Shown piece after piece: positions 1-9,364 of a DNA stretch of 64,000 bases. The position numbers were made by a program, and so were the translations under genes. The notes beneath the pieces are model-generated. The model searched no databases. It saw only the letters and a program-made list of their open reading frames with translations, and was not told where the DNA came from. The DNA comes from CAZICM01 sp964537685 (GTDB taxonomy: Bacteria; Myxococcota_A; Polyangia; Polyangiales; Polyangiaceae). The DNA lies in contig CAZICM010000009.1 in assembly GCA_964537685.1 (NCBI GenBank), positions 124,001 to 188,000 on the forward strand, read 5' to 3'. How positions within the stretch are numbered: the stretch's first letter is position 1; each line of letters starts with the position of its first letter.

Positions 1-2298
1 GGGAAGCCTCTGCCACAGCTCTTCGGTGATGAAAGGCATAAAGGGATGCAAGGCCCGAAGCGCCGCTTCCAGCACATACGCAAGCACGTTGCGGGTCTCG
101 CGCGCGTCGTCGAGCTCTTGTTCCGAAGGCCCGTGCTCCAGCGTTTCGCCAAAGGCATCGATGCCCGGCGCCTCGGGCGATGTCGCCTTTCCAGCGGCGA
201 AAATAGGCTTGGTGAGCTCTAAATACCAATCGCACAGCTCGCCCCAGAAGAAGTGATACAGCGCGAGTGCCGCATCATCGAGCCGGAATTCGTCGATGCC
301 TGCGTGTACTGTCAAAAGCACATTGTGCAGCCGCGAAAGGATAAAGCGGTTCACCAGCAGCGTGGCTTTGGGCGCCTCGTGTTCGACCACCGCGCCCTCG
401 AGATAAGGCAGCGCATAGCGTGTGGCGTTCCAAATCTTGTTGCAGAAGTTGCGGTAGCCCTCGAGTTTCTTGGGCGACAAAAGAATGCGTTTGGCCTGAG
501 GCGAATACGAAGCCAGCGTGATGCGCAGCGCGTCCGCGCCGTACGAAGAAAAGCCTTCGCCCATCTGCGCCGTCGATGGATATGCCTTCTTGAATTTGCG
601 AAGCGCTTCTTCCAAAGGCGCCCCGGGCAGCGTTTTCGTTGCCACATCGTGAAAGTTCGCTCCGTTGATCAAATCCAGGGGATCGATCACGTTGCCTTTC
701 ACTTTGCTCATTTTTTCGCCGGTCTCGTCGACCACGAGGCCATGCAAAAGAATGCGTTTAAACGGCGCTTTCCCCATAAAATGAATGCCCATCATCATCA
801 TCCGGGCGACCCAGAAAAAGAGAATGTCGTAACCCGTTTCCAAATCGCTCGCGGGATAGAACTTGTTGAGTGCTTCGGTGGAACGCGGCCAGCCCTGTGT
901 CGAAAACGGCCAAAGCGCGCTGGAAAACCATGTGTCGAGCACGTCTTCGTCCTGCGAGATGTCCGCCGAGCCGCATGTTTCGCACGCGCTCACCACGTCT
1001 TCGCGCGACACGGTGATATGGCCGCAGCTCTTGCAGTAATACGCGGGAATGCGATGACCCCACCAAAGCTGGCGCGATATGCACCAATCCAAGATGTTCG
1101 TCATCCAGTGCTCGTAGGTCTTCGTCCACTCTTCGGGGATGATTCTCGTTTGGCCTTCGCGCACGGCGGCCAGCGCAGGTTCGGCCAAGGGCTGCATCTT
1201 CACAAACCATTGTGTGGAGATCATCGGCTCGACCACGCTTCCATTGCGTTCGCTCTTGGGAAGAACCAGCTCGTGCTGTTTGCTGCCGCGCACAAGGCCC
1301 TTTTCTTCCAATGCCTTTTTCACCGCCTTGCGCGCCGCAAAGCGATCCATGCCCGCAAATGGCCCGCAATGTTCGTTCATCGTCCCGTTGGGGTTCATGA
1401 TCGATAGCTCTTGCAGGCCATGCCGCTTGCCCGTGGCGAAGTCGTTGAAGTCATGCGCGGGCGTTACTTTCACCGCGCCCGTTCCAAATGCCGGATCGAC
1501 CAGAATCGCATCGGTGATGATGGGAATTTCCCGGTCCACAAAGGGATGTTTCACCGTCTTTCCATGGAGATGCGCATAACGGGCATCGCCGGGATGCACC
1601 GCCACGGCCGTGTCGCCGAGCATCGTTTCGGGCCGGGTTGTGGCCACCACGATTTCGCCTTCGCCGCCCGTTACGGGATACGCAAATTGAAAGAGTTCGC
1701 CGGTGGTCTGCTCGTTTTCCACTTCCAAGTTGGAGAGCACCGTCTGCGCTTCGCAATCCCAGTAAATCAAGCGCGTATCGCGATAGATCAGCCCCTCTTC
1801 ATAGAGCTTTACAAAAGCTTCGCGCACCGCCCGAGACATGTCGGGGTCCATCGTGAACTTCGAGCGCGTCCAGTCCGCGCTCACGCCGAGCACGCGCTGC
1901 TGCTCCAAAATCCTGTCGCCGCTGCTGCGTTTCCATTCCCAAACCCGCTCCAGAAAAGCCTCGCGGCCCAAGTCGTGCCTCGATAGGTTTTCGCGCTTGA
2001 GCATGCGCTCAACCACCGTTTGGGTGGCGATTCCCGCGTGATCGGTGCCGGGCTGCCACAGCACGTTAAAACCTCTCATCCGGTGCCAGCGCGCGAGTAC
2101 GTCTTCAAGCGTGCAAAAGAGCGCGTGCCCCATGTGCAGCGAGCCCGTGACGTTGGGAGGCGGCATCGGAAGGGCGTAGACAGGACGGGTATCTTCGGGG
2201 TCGTCGCTGGCTGAAAAGATGCCTGCTTCGATCCAGAAGGCATACCAGCGCGGTTCAACGTCTCGGGGAATGTAGGCTTTAGCGAGTTCGGTGGTCAT
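1..2298 (-). CDS. valS: Valyl-tRNA synthetase, 3' end beyond window edge
   Basis: Class I aminoacyl-tRNA synthetase that charges tRNA-Val in the cytoplasm. The minus-strand reading frame is open from ATG at 2298 to the left edge (766 codons), so the C-terminus is missing. The N-terminus has PMPPPNVTGSLHMGHA, with the HIGH-type signature HMGH at residues 55-58. The KMSKS-type motif reads KMSKV near residue 530. Between them lie the editing-domain motif TTRPETMLGDTAV and a four-Cys zinc-ribbon-like insert (CKSCG...CETCG). The visible end (HPFMPFITEELWQRLP) belongs to the anticodon-binding domain. Leu and Ile enzymes are less likely given the PPPNVTG block. No T-box leader is visible upstream. 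Confidence 0.96.
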   Translation of the reverse strand, partial: MTTELAKAYIPRDVEPRWYAFWIEAGIFSASDDPEDTRPVYALPMPPPNVTGSLHMGHALFCTLEDVLARWHRMRGFNVLWQPGTDHAGIATQTVVERMLKRENLSRHDLGREAFLERVWEWKRSSGDRILEQQRVLGVSADWTRSKFTMDPDMSRAVREAFVKLYEEGLIYRDTRLIYWDCEAQTVLSNLEVENEQTTGELFQFAYPVTGGEGEIVVATTRPETMLGDTAVAVHPGDARYAHLHGKTVKHPFVDREIPIITDAILVDPAFGTGAVKVTPAHDFNDFATGKRHGLQELSIMNPNGTMNEHCGPFAGMDRFAARKAVKKALEEKGLVRGSKQHELVLPKSERNGSVVEPMISTQWFVKMQPLAEPALAAVREGQTRIIPEEWTKTYEHWMTNILDWCISRQLWWGHRIPAYYCKSCGHITVSREDVVSACETCGSADISQDEDVLDTWFSSALWPFSTQGWPRSTEALNKFYPASDLETGYDILFFWVARMMMMGIHFMGKAPFKRILLHGLVVDETGEKMSKVKGNVIDPLDLINGANFHDVATKTLPGAPLEEALRKFKKAYPSTAQMGEGFSSYGADALRITLASYSPQAKRILLSPKKLEGYRNFCNKIWNATRYALPYLEGAVVEHEAPKATLLVNRFILSRLHNVLLTVHAGIDEFRLDDAALALYHFFWGELCDWYLELTKPIFAAGKATSPEAPGIDAFGETLEHGPSEQELDDARETRNVLAYVLEAALRALHPFMPFITEELWQRLP

Positions 2299-2383
2299 GG
2301 ATGGAGCTCCGGTTGTGCCACGGGCGGCATGCATCGCCCGGAAAACGGTGGTTCGATGGTTATGGTGCCCGCCGATTGAGCTT

Positions 2384-3331
2384 CTAAGCCTTGGTCAGGC
2401 GCGCAAGCTCTTCTTTGATGAGCGTTTCGGCGAGCACCGGAACGACCTCCCACACGACACGCTCCACGACATCGCGCGAGAGCGCGAGCACCGCTTCGAT
2501 CTGCGTCTGCGAAAGACCAAGCGTTTCGAGTTTTGCGCTCATCTGGCCGCTGAGATGCGCGGCGGCAGCGCCGGCGACCGGGCTTGCAGCAGTAGAAGCA
2601 CCAACAGGCGCACCCATGGGCGAGGTGGTGGACAAGGTTGTCGGTGCCGCGCGCTGGGCGGGCGCGACTTTGGGAATGCCCGTGGGAGGCGTCGGCGATG
2701 ATGTCATCGGCCTGGGCTCGGCCTTGGGCGAAGCTGGCGTGACGCCGGCGCCCATGGGCGGACGAGCAGCCACTGCACCGCCTACTGCGGGGGCGGCGGG
2801 TGCCTGAGCCGTGCCGGGCGGGTTGTAAATCAGCGTCTTTGCGCGGGCAGGCGTGCCTCCGGCGGCAGCGGCGGCGGCGGCAGCGGCGGGAATCGCGGGC
2901 GATGTCGGAGGCCGCACGGCGGGCGCTGTAATCGCGGGCCTCGCAGCGGGTGCAGCATGAGCCTCACCCTTGCTCTGCAGCATCTTTTTCACCTTCTCGA
3001 TCATCTGCTGCGTGTCGAAAGGCTTATCGATATGCTCATCGGCTTGGGCATTGCTGCCGCGGGCTTGATCGAAAGGATTTTGCTTCGATGACAAGAGCAG
3101 CACAGGCGTGCCCGGAGCAAGCTGCTTCACGGCTTTGCACAGCTCGTAGCCGTTCTTTGGCTCGAGGCTGATATCGCTGATGACCAAATCGGGTTTGTCG
3201 GTCCTCAGCTTTTGAAGGGCAACATCTGGGCTATTCGCAGTGACGACTCGAAATTCCGGACCCGCAAAGGTAATTTCGAGGACCTTGCGCATGGTCACAC
3301 TGTCGTCAACCGCGAGTAGGGTGATGGCCAC
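2384..3331 (-). CDS. Response regulator: receiver domain, Ala/Pro-rich linker, conserved C-terminal helix
   Basis: The N-terminal receiver domain (about residues 1-120) has the acidic pair in LLAVDDS, the phospho-acceptor Asp in DLVISDISL and the Lys in HIDKPFD. A long Ala/Pro-rich low-complexity linker follows. The last 60 residues form a helical module ending in REVVERVVWEVVP-type sequence (here DVVERVVWEVVPVLAETLI). I choose GTG 3331 (VAITLLAVDD) because AGGAG lies about 9 bases upstream and the receiver fold begins there; the longer open frame to 3436 adds unlike residues. No histidine kinase is adjacent. The layout resembles myxobacterial polarity regulators such as RomR, but that assignment is inference. 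Confidence 0.85.
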   Translation of the reverse strand: MAITLLAVDDSVTMRKVLEITFAGPEFRVVTANSPDVALQKLRTDKPDLVISDISLEPKNGYELCKAVKQLAPGTPVLLLSSKQNPFDQARGSNAQADEHIDKPFDTQQMIEKVKKMLQSKGEAHAAPAARPAITAPAVRPPTSPAIPAAAAAAAAAGGTPARAKTLIYNPPGTAQAPAAPAVGGAVAARPPMGAGVTPASPKAEPRPMTSSPTPPTGIPKVAPAQRAAPTTLSTTSPMGAPVGASTAASPVAGAAAAHLSGQMSAKLETLGLSQTQIEAVLALSRDVVERVVWEVVPVLAETLIKEELARLTKA

Positions 3332-3521
3332 AGAACGAGTCTCCTCTGAGCTTCCTCGGCAATGAGGTGGAATAAGGCATTCCCCAAATGGGCAGAATGC
3401 CCGAACATCTTCTGCTCGCGTCGCGCGATGTGTCAATATTGCGGTTGCTTTTTGCCAATCCGGCGCCTAACTCCGCACAATTCCACAGCGTTTCACTTGG
3501 GCCGCGCGGGGCCACACCATC

Positions 3522-4490
3522 ATGAATGCCGAGCCCGCCGAACAGGCGCCTGACCGGTCCTGGATCATAAGCGCCGAGTTTCACTCCAAAAAACTCGATT
3601 TTGTGCTGAAGACCTTGATGTCGATTTCATGGTCGGAAGCGCGCCGAATGCTTGAGACCGGCAAGGTGAGCTTGAACGGCGAAGTGATCACGAGCGGCGA
3701 GCGCGCTGTGCGGAAGGATCAATGCATTGAGCTTCGGCTGCGCGCTCCAAAGCCTCAAAAAGCCAGGCTACTCGCGCTCGAACACACCTTGCTCGTGCAT
3801 GCCGATGCGAGTGTTGTGGTGGTGCGCAAACCCGCGGGCATGAACACCATTCCCTTTGGGGAGATGGCGCCCGATGAAGAAAGGGCGTGTCTGGATTCGC
3901 TGGTGCGCGAGCTGCTTGCGAGGCGCGATCGCGTCCGGGGTCGGGCAGAGCTCGGCGTGGTGCACAGGCTCGATAAAGCGACAAGCGGACTGCTCGTGTT
4001 CACAAGAACCGTCGCGGCCAAGAAACATTTGAGCCAACAGTTCCGGATGCACACGGTGCACAGGCTGTATTTGGCGGTTGCGCATGGAGACGTGCGAAAG
4101 CAAACGCGGCGATCGCATCTGATGGCGGACCGCGGCGATGGTCTGCGCGGCTCCTTTGAAGAGAGCGGTTATTCGCATGGCCGGGAAGGACAGCTTGCGG
4201 TGACCCATATCGAACCCAAAGAGCGGCTGCGCGGCGCCACGCTGATCGCTTGCAAGCTGGAAACGGGCCGCACGCATCAAATCCGCATTCATCTTGCGGA
4301 GGCCGGTCATCCTGTCGTCGGTGAAAACGTCTACATCCGCGATTTTAAAGGGCCGCTGATTCCTTCCGCGCGCCTGTTGCTCCATGCCGCGGAGCTTGGG
4401 TTTGAACATCCGGCGACGGGAAAGCCTATGTTTTTCCGGGAAGATCCACCGGAAGATTTTGAACGGGAACTAAAGCGCCTGCGCCTTTAA
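3522..4490 (+). CDS. RluA-family RNA pseudouridine synthase
   Basis: Converts specific uridines in rRNA or tRNA to pseudouridine. An N-terminal S4 RNA-binding domain (about residues 25-75, KLDFVLKTLM...VSLNGEVI) precedes the catalytic domain. The RluA motif HRLDKATSGLLVF places the catalytic Asp at about residue 151. The family motif GRTHQIRIHL follows near residue 250. Length (322 aa) is normal for RluC/RluD-type enzymes. The target site cannot be assigned from sequence alone. It converges on hrcA with a 9-bp gap. Confidence 0.93.
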   Translation: MNAEPAEQAPDRSWIISAEFHSKKLDFVLKTLMSISWSEARRMLETGKVSLNGEVITSGERAVRKDQCIELRLRAPKPQKARLLALEHTLLVHADASVVVVRKPAGMNTIPFGEMAPDEERACLDSLVRELLARRDRVRGRAELGVVHRLDKATSGLLVFTRTVAAKKHLSQQFRMHTVHRLYLAVAHGDVRKQTRRSHLMADRGDGLRGSFEESGYSHGREGQLAVTHIEPKERLRGATLIACKLETGRTHQIRIHLAEAGHPVVGENVYIRDFKGPLIPSARLLLHAAELGFEHPATGKPMFFREDPPEDFERELKRLRL

Positions 4491-4499
4491 ACCAAGCCT

Positions 4500-5543
4500 T
4501 TAGGGCGACGGCTTGCCTTTGCCTATGGCTTCGCTCATCGCCGCCGCCGTCGCGCCAACCAAAGGCATCACCTTCGCGTAGTCCATGCGCGTGGGGCCCA
4601 GCACGCCTACTGTGCCCGCCACCCGCCCGCGCTCGGTATAGGGCGCCACCACCAAGCTCAGCTCGCCGCCGCCCAAATCGCCCGTTTCGCTTCCCACGAA
4701 GACCGTGATGCCTCCCGCGGCCATCGTCTGATCGAGCAAATACAAAAGTTCCTGCCGCTCCTCGAGCGTATGCATCAGCTTTTTCAGCTTGGCCACATCG
4801 GTGTACTCGGGCAGATCGATCAGCTTTGACTGGCCTTCAATCAACACTTCACTCGTGCGCTTCACTTCTTCGGTGGCCTTGCTTCCCAGCTCAAACGCCC
4901 GCCTTCGCAGCACGTCCAGCACCAGCCGCTCATCCGCAAGCCGGCGCGCAAATAAATCCCTCACTTCACCCAGCGTCCGCCCTTCGATCACATCGGCAAG
5001 CAGGTTGTGAACGCGGGTGAGCTCGCTTTCGCAAATGGCCGAATCGACGCGGATAAATCGATTTTCTACGGTGCCGTCGGCAAAGACCAGCACGGCGAGC
5101 AATTGATCGGTGCGCACGGGAATGAAACGCAGTTGCAATAGAGCGCGCACATCACTTCTCGGCGCGGCAACAACCGCAGCGGCTCCCGAAAGCTCTGAAA
5201 GATAGCGCCCTGTTTCGCGGAGCGGATCGCGCGATTGCGTGTAAATTTCGCCGAATTTCGCGAAGATTTTACTGCGCTCCTCGGGCGAAGGCGGCCTGAG
5301 TTCTGTCAGCGTATCGATAAACAAGCGCAGCGCCCGATCGGTAGGAATACGGCCTGCCGATGTATGCGGCTGATGCAGATAGCCCGCTTCTTCGAGATCC
5401 GCGAGGACATTGCGGATCGACGCGGCGGACAAATCGAGGCCATAGCGCTTGGCCAGTGTCCGGCTGCCAACGGGCGCGCCGGTCGCAATAAACTCCGTCA
5501 CAACCGAAAACAAAATCGTCCGGGCTCGCTGTGAGATGTCCAT
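4500..5543 (-). CDS. hrcA: Heat-inducible transcription repressor HrcA
   Basis: Repressor of groE/dnaK-type chaperone operons through the CIRCE operator. The N-terminal winged helix carries the HrcA signature VGSRTLAKRYGLDLSAASIRN and LHQPHTSAGRIPTD. The remainder has the GAF-like and inserted dimerisation regions, ending in LGPTRMDYAKVMPLV. At 347 aa it is full length. It is not next to grpE or dnaK here, and I see no CIRCE inverted repeat in the roughly 100 bp upstream, so autoregulation is not evident. Confidence 0.96.
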   Translation of the reverse strand: MDISQRARTILFSVVTEFIATGAPVGSRTLAKRYGLDLSAASIRNVLADLEEAGYLHQPHTSAGRIPTDRALRLFIDTLTELRPPSPEERSKIFAKFGEIYTQSRDPLRETGRYLSELSGAAAVVAAPRSDVRALLQLRFIPVRTDQLLAVLVFADGTVENRFIRVDSAICESELTRVHNLLADVIEGRTLGEVRDLFARRLADERLVLDVLRRRAFELGSKATEEVKRTSEVLIEGQSKLIDLPEYTDVAKLKKLMHTLEERQELLYLLDQTMAAGGITVFVGSETGDLGGGELSLVVAPYTERGRVAGTVGVLGPTRMDYAKVMPLVGATAAAMSEAIGKGKPSP

Positions 5544-5645
5544 TGTCTATCGCCGCCGTACTTCAAAGGGCATCGGAAAAGGGCATAGTCACAAGTGGTT
5601 TCAAAGCATGTTGCGGAGTTTTAGAAATGCCGTCAAATCCCAGTG

Positions 5646-6452
5646 ATGGCTAGGCGGGCGCCGATGGTGAGGCTCGAAGGTCGGTTTTTGGCGGCCGTGC
5701 TGTGTTTTTGCTGGTTATGGATGGCCGGTGCGCCTTTAGCGAACGCCCGAAAATCAAAGCCTGCCGTGCGCTATGACGGCGATGCCGAGCGCTTTGCATC
5801 GGCGCGCTATGCGGCATTGGACGCGGCTTCTTGTCATGCCGAACTCGCGCGCCGGGGTATTTCCTTTAGCCCCGAACTCGATGCTCAATACAAAAGCGTG
5901 CTCGCTCCGGTGCGGGTTCGCGATCGCATCTCGGGCGTATTGTTCCGGACCGCTGCCTCTGAAAGCGAACGCCAAACAACACCTTACGAAGTGTTCGATT
6001 GCCGCCTTGTGCTTTCGCTTTCGGACTGGAGCCGTCTTCTTTTATCCAAAGACATCGACGAAGTGCTCTTTTTTTCGGCATTTCGCCCTCCGCCCAAGCC
6101 ACATGCCGACATCAAACCCGCCTCCCGGCATCCCGGCGGCCTCGCCATCGATGTCTTTCGTTTTGGAAAACGAAAAAAATCCCCAGAACAAAGCAGGGAA
6201 TGGATCGATATCGAACGCGATTTTCAAGGCCGCCTCAAACAGCCCGTATGCCCGCAGGCTCCCTCGCCCGGTGCGAACGCCAAAAAACACCTAAAAACAA
6301 ACACCAACACCAAAATACTTCGCGGACTCGTCTGCGAAACCGCCGATGCGCATTGGTTTAGCTCGATCCTCACGCCCAACTACGACCGCGCCCACAAAAA
6401 CCACCTGCACCTAGAAATCGTGCCCAATGTCTCTTGGCACTTGCTCCGCTGA
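5646..6452 (+). CDS. Extensin-like C-terminal domain protein, putative M15-type peptidase
   Basis: Secreted protein with an N-terminal hydrophobic signal segment (about residues 10-35, ending near ANA). The C-terminal half matches the extensin-like / D-Ala-D-Ala carboxypeptidase fold. His162 and Asp169 (HPGGLAID) give the H-x6-D zinc motif, and His253/His255 (HLHLE) gives the distal ligand. A role in trimming cell-wall peptides is inferred from the fold. An in-frame GTG lies 3 bp upstream; ATG 5646 is used. No clear ribosome site decides between them. Confidence 0.75.
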   Translation: MARRAPMVRLEGRFLAAVLCFCWLWMAGAPLANARKSKPAVRYDGDAERFASARYAALDAASCHAELARRGISFSPELDAQYKSVLAPVRVRDRISGVLFRTAASESERQTTPYEVFDCRLVLSLSDWSRLLLSKDIDEVLFFSAFRPPPKPHADIKPASRHPGGLAIDVFRFGKRKKSPEQSREWIDIERDFQGRLKQPVCPQAPSPGANAKKHLKTNTNTKILRGLVCETADAHWFSSILTPNYDRAHKNHLHLEIVPNVSWHLLR

Positions 6453-6508
6453 AATCGTGCGAAGCATGATTCTGCGGCCGGCCCTTCAACGTCCATTCTC
6501 CATCCTTT

Positions 6509-7645
6509 ATGGTAGCCCGCGTGTTCAAACGACTCGTCCGCAAACTCCGCAACCGCAGAACCGAATCCAAAAAGGCCGAGCCCTCCGCACGGCCCACCGC
6601 CGTGCGTGCGGCGCTTAGCCTAGGCGTTATCGCCGCCGCATTTAGCTTCGCGGGATGTCCGTGCATCAGCGGGCCTGTCAACGCGAGCCCCGCGCTGCGC
6701 TGGTTTTTGTTCTCCAATTTCGGCGCGAGCCGGATGTGCCCCGAAATGCTCAAGCGGGGAATGCCCATCCGCACCGCCGATCGATCGCCCACCGTCGGCC
6801 GTTTCTTTCCGATGCAGTGCAACTACGTCGTCAACGATCCAACGCAGACGGTAACGCTGCAGTTTGCGGGCACGGGCTATGTGTTTATGAGCCCGATGAA
6901 GCGCGTCGGCTTTTCAGCGACCGGCGCCGTCGAGTACCGGCCCGATTTTCAGATCGCCGACGACGATATTTATGTGTGGGGACGGCTGAACCGCACCGTG
7001 CAAGGCCCGACATTTCAATTGGGCTATGTTGAAAATGGATTGATCGATTTAGCCACGAATTTGCCTGGATTGGGCACGATGGCGAATTTCTTGGGCAGTC
7101 AGGTTGTAAGCAGTGAAATGACGCGCGGCTTTACCGTCGTGCACAACGAAGACAAGGGCGATCTCTTTGCGCTGGGCCTGCTTTCGCCGCCTCAAAAGCC
7201 ATTCACACCCTTTAATGTTTCGCAGATCGAGCGCTACACCTTCGCCAACGAAACGACCGATGTGCATCAGAATCAGCGCGATTTCCTAGGACCTTTTGAA
7301 ATCGTCGAAGCAGGCCAGGCGCTCTTTTTGACGATGCAGCTTCAAGGCCCGTCCGTGGACATCATGATCGTCGATAAAAATGTCGGCGACGCTTGGCGCG
7401 ATGGTTATCAGCGGGGCTTGCCCGCCGCGATGGGAGCTCCGCCGGGGCCCGTGGTCGCCGGTGGCCCGCTCGCTGCCAATGGTTCGGAACAACGCCGCTA
7501 TCCGCTGACGCCCGGACTGTATTACGTGGTCGTCGATAACACCGCGACCGCTGGCTTGGTTAGCCCGCCCACCAGCTTGTTCAACCCGCTCGGCATGGGC
7601 GACGCCGTGGCCCGCTTAAGCTATGTGGCTCAGCTCGGCGAATAG
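6509..7645 (+). CDS. Unknown exported protein, probable lipoprotein
   Basis: 378 aa, not recognised. A basic N-terminus with many Arg/Lys is followed by a hydrophobic stretch and a lipobox-like FAGC around residues 47-50, suggesting a lipid-anchored protein with an unusually long leader; a shorter in-frame start is possible. The mature part has no familiar motif. The C-terminal section (about 265-375) looks like a beta-rich domain with a glycine/proline loop. It follows the extensin-like gene on the same strand after 56 bp. Confidence 0.7.
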   Translation: MVARVFKRLVRKLRNRRTESKKAEPSARPTAVRAALSLGVIAAAFSFAGCPCISGPVNASPALRWFLFSNFGASRMCPEMLKRGMPIRTADRSPTVGRFFPMQCNYVVNDPTQTVTLQFAGTGYVFMSPMKRVGFSATGAVEYRPDFQIADDDIYVWGRLNRTVQGPTFQLGYVENGLIDLATNLPGLGTMANFLGSQVVSSEMTRGFTVVHNEDKGDLFALGLLSPPQKPFTPFNVSQIERYTFANETTDVHQNQRDFLGPFEIVEAGQALFLTMQLQGPSVDIMIVDKNVGDAWRDGYQRGLPAAMGAPPGPVVAGGPLAANGSEQRRYPLTPGLYYVVVDNTATAGLVSPPTSLFNPLGMGDAVARLSYVAQLGE

Positions 7646-7702
7646 GCGGCCAAAAAACTCGACCCCCAATCCGCACGTTGCGTTATGGTCGTTTAGCACC
7701 CA

Positions 7703-8230
7703 ATGAATGTGTGGATGAGGCGTGAATCAGCTCGGGGGATTCAGGCTGTGAACGAAGTCTCAAAAAACTCGGTCGACAAGCTGCGCACCCGCCTTCAGAG
7801 CTACATGGCGCGCAAAGGTCTTCGTTCAACCGCACAGAGGCGGCTCATCATCGACACCTTTTTCGAAGCGGCTTCCCACATGACCATCGAGGATCTGCTG
7901 GCGGAAGTGCGGGCGCGCGACAAGGGCATTGGGTATGCGACGGTGTACCGCACGCTGAAGCTGCTGGCCGAATGCGGTGTTGCCTCTGAGCGGCGTTTTG
8001 GAGATGGGCTGAGCCGCTATGAGTTATCGGATGATGCGACGACGCATCACGACCATTTAATCTGCGTAAGCTGCGGAAAAATTGTTGAATTTGAAGAGCC
8101 TCAAATCGAAGAGCTTCAAGAGAAAATCGCACTGAAGTACGGCTTTTTGGTCACGTCGCACAAGCACGAGATGTACGGCGTGTGCGCCGAATGCACGGCT
8201 TCAAAGCAGGGATTGCATATTCCCTCCTAG
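7703..8230 (+). CDS. Fur-family transcriptional regulator
   Basis: Metal- or peroxide-responsive repressor. The winged helix covers about residues 30-100 (GLRSTAQRRLIIDTFF...GYATVYRTLKLLAECG). A His-rich dimerisation/metal region follows, with HHDHLICVSCG and the second Cys pair CAEC near the C-terminus, so a structural zinc site is complete. Fur, PerR and Zur cannot be separated by eye. ATG 7703 gives a longer N-terminus than usual; GTG 7748 is a credible alternative start. Its position just before the nuo genes may be coincidental. Confidence 0.92.
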   Translation: MNVWMRRESARGIQAVNEVSKNSVDKLRTRLQSYMARKGLRSTAQRRLIIDTFFEAASHMTIEDLLAEVRARDKGIGYATVYRTLKLLAECGVASERRFGDGLSRYELSDDATTHHDHLICVSCGKIVEFEEPQIEELQEKIALKYGFLVTSHKHEMYGVCAECTASKQGLHIPS

Positions 8231-8355
8231 TTGGGGGGACGCGGGCCGCTCATTCCAAAACAGCTTCAAAAAACGCAAAATGGCGCAGGCTCACGCGCGG
8301 TCTCGACAACGGGCGGCGGCGCCCCTAAAAAGCACCGGTAGGAGAAGTCTCCGCA

Positions 8356-9318
8356 ATGGATCTCGCCCAATACATCAAAAGCATATCGACGGCGGCCACC
8401 ACCATTCTCGAAGGCATGGCCGTAACTTTCTCGCATTTGTTCCGCGAGCCGATCACCGTGCAGTATCCCGACAAGACCGATCGTCCGGTGACGGAAATGC
8501 TGCCTCCGCGCTACCGGGGATTCCTCGAGGTGCAGATGGATATTTGCACGGGCTGCAAGCGCTGCGAGCGCGCATGTCCAATCGAGTGCATCGCGATCGA
8601 TTTGGTGAAAGACGCGGCGACGAAGAAGCAGGTGATGAGCCGCTTCGATATCGATATGGGCAAGTGCATGTACTGCGGTTTGTGTGTCGAAGCCTGCAAA
8701 GAAGAGTCGACGGGCGCGATCCGGCACACGCGCGAATTTGAAGGCGCGGCCCCCACGCTCGATCATTTGACCTTCCGCTTTATTCCGGCGGGCAATTTGG
8801 TGCCTCTTTACAAGGCGCCGAAGGATTTAAGCGAAGTGCCCGTAGGCGAATACGGCCCGCATGCCCGCGAAGCCCGCGAGCGCGCGATGCGCGACAATCC
8901 CGCGATTTTAGAAGAGCTCCGCGCGATTTGGCGAAAAGAACAGGGCTCGAAGAAAAAGAAGGCGGCGGGCGGAAAGAAAAAGGGCAAGGTCCAAATCGAC
9001 ACGGGCAAGGCCGGGAAGATCAAGACCAATGTTGTCGCGACGCCCAAGGGTGACGTGAAAAAGTTCGCCCAGCTTTTGGAAACGCTCACAGCGCAAACCG
9101 ATTGCGGCGCGTGCGGATATCCGACCTGTTTGGAATACACGACCGCGATGGCTTCCGGTTCCGACCGCGATCCTTCGAAATGCGAGCCGGGCGGCGCGGA
9201 AGCCACGGCCGATCTCGGCTATGCCATGGATGTCTATTGGCAAGGCCCCGAGGCAGCCGACAAGGTTGCGTTTGCCGCCCCCGCCGATGCGGCCGCTGCG
9301 CCCGCTCCCGCCAACTGA
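8356..9318 (+). CDS. nuoI: NADH dehydrogenase subunit I with an extra C-terminal Fe-S domain
   Basis: Electron-transfer subunit of respiratory complex I. Two 4Fe-4S ferredoxin motifs are visible, CTGCKRCERACP and CMYCGLCVEACK, between about residues 60 and 115, in a typical NuoI setting. After a Lys-rich linker (about 200-220) comes a second module with CGACGYPTC and KCEPGG (about 250-285). This fits the four-Cys Fe-S domain (PF04060 type) of RnfB and corrinoid Fe-S proteins. Ordinary NuoI is 160-220 aa; this one is 320. AGGAG sits 11 bases before the ATG. nuoJ and nuoK follow directly. Confidence 0.9.
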   Translation: MDLAQYIKSISTAATTILEGMAVTFSHLFREPITVQYPDKTDRPVTEMLPPRYRGFLEVQMDICTGCKRCERACPIECIAIDLVKDAATKKQVMSRFDIDMGKCMYCGLCVEACKEESTGAIRHTREFEGAAPTLDHLTFRFIPAGNLVPLYKAPKDLSEVPVGEYGPHAREARERAMRDNPAILEELRAIWRKEQGSKKKKAAGGKKKGKVQIDTGKAGKIKTNVVATPKGDVKKFAQLLETLTAQTDCGACGYPTCLEYTTAMASGSDRDPSKCEPGGAEATADLGYAMDVYWQGPEAADKVAFAAPADAAAAPAPAN

Positions 9319-9364
9319 ACCTCTTGAAGATCCGCCCCAAGCGATCTAAGGTCCGCGCCCTGCT

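Noticed and set aside
253..1407. 384-codon plus-strand frame across the left part of the window
   Set aside because: It lies antisense to valS, which has complete class I synthetase motifs; its translation is Arg/His-rich with no family.
5544..5642. Search for a CIRCE operator before hrcA
   Set aside because: No TTAGCACTC-type inverted repeat is visible in this stretch.
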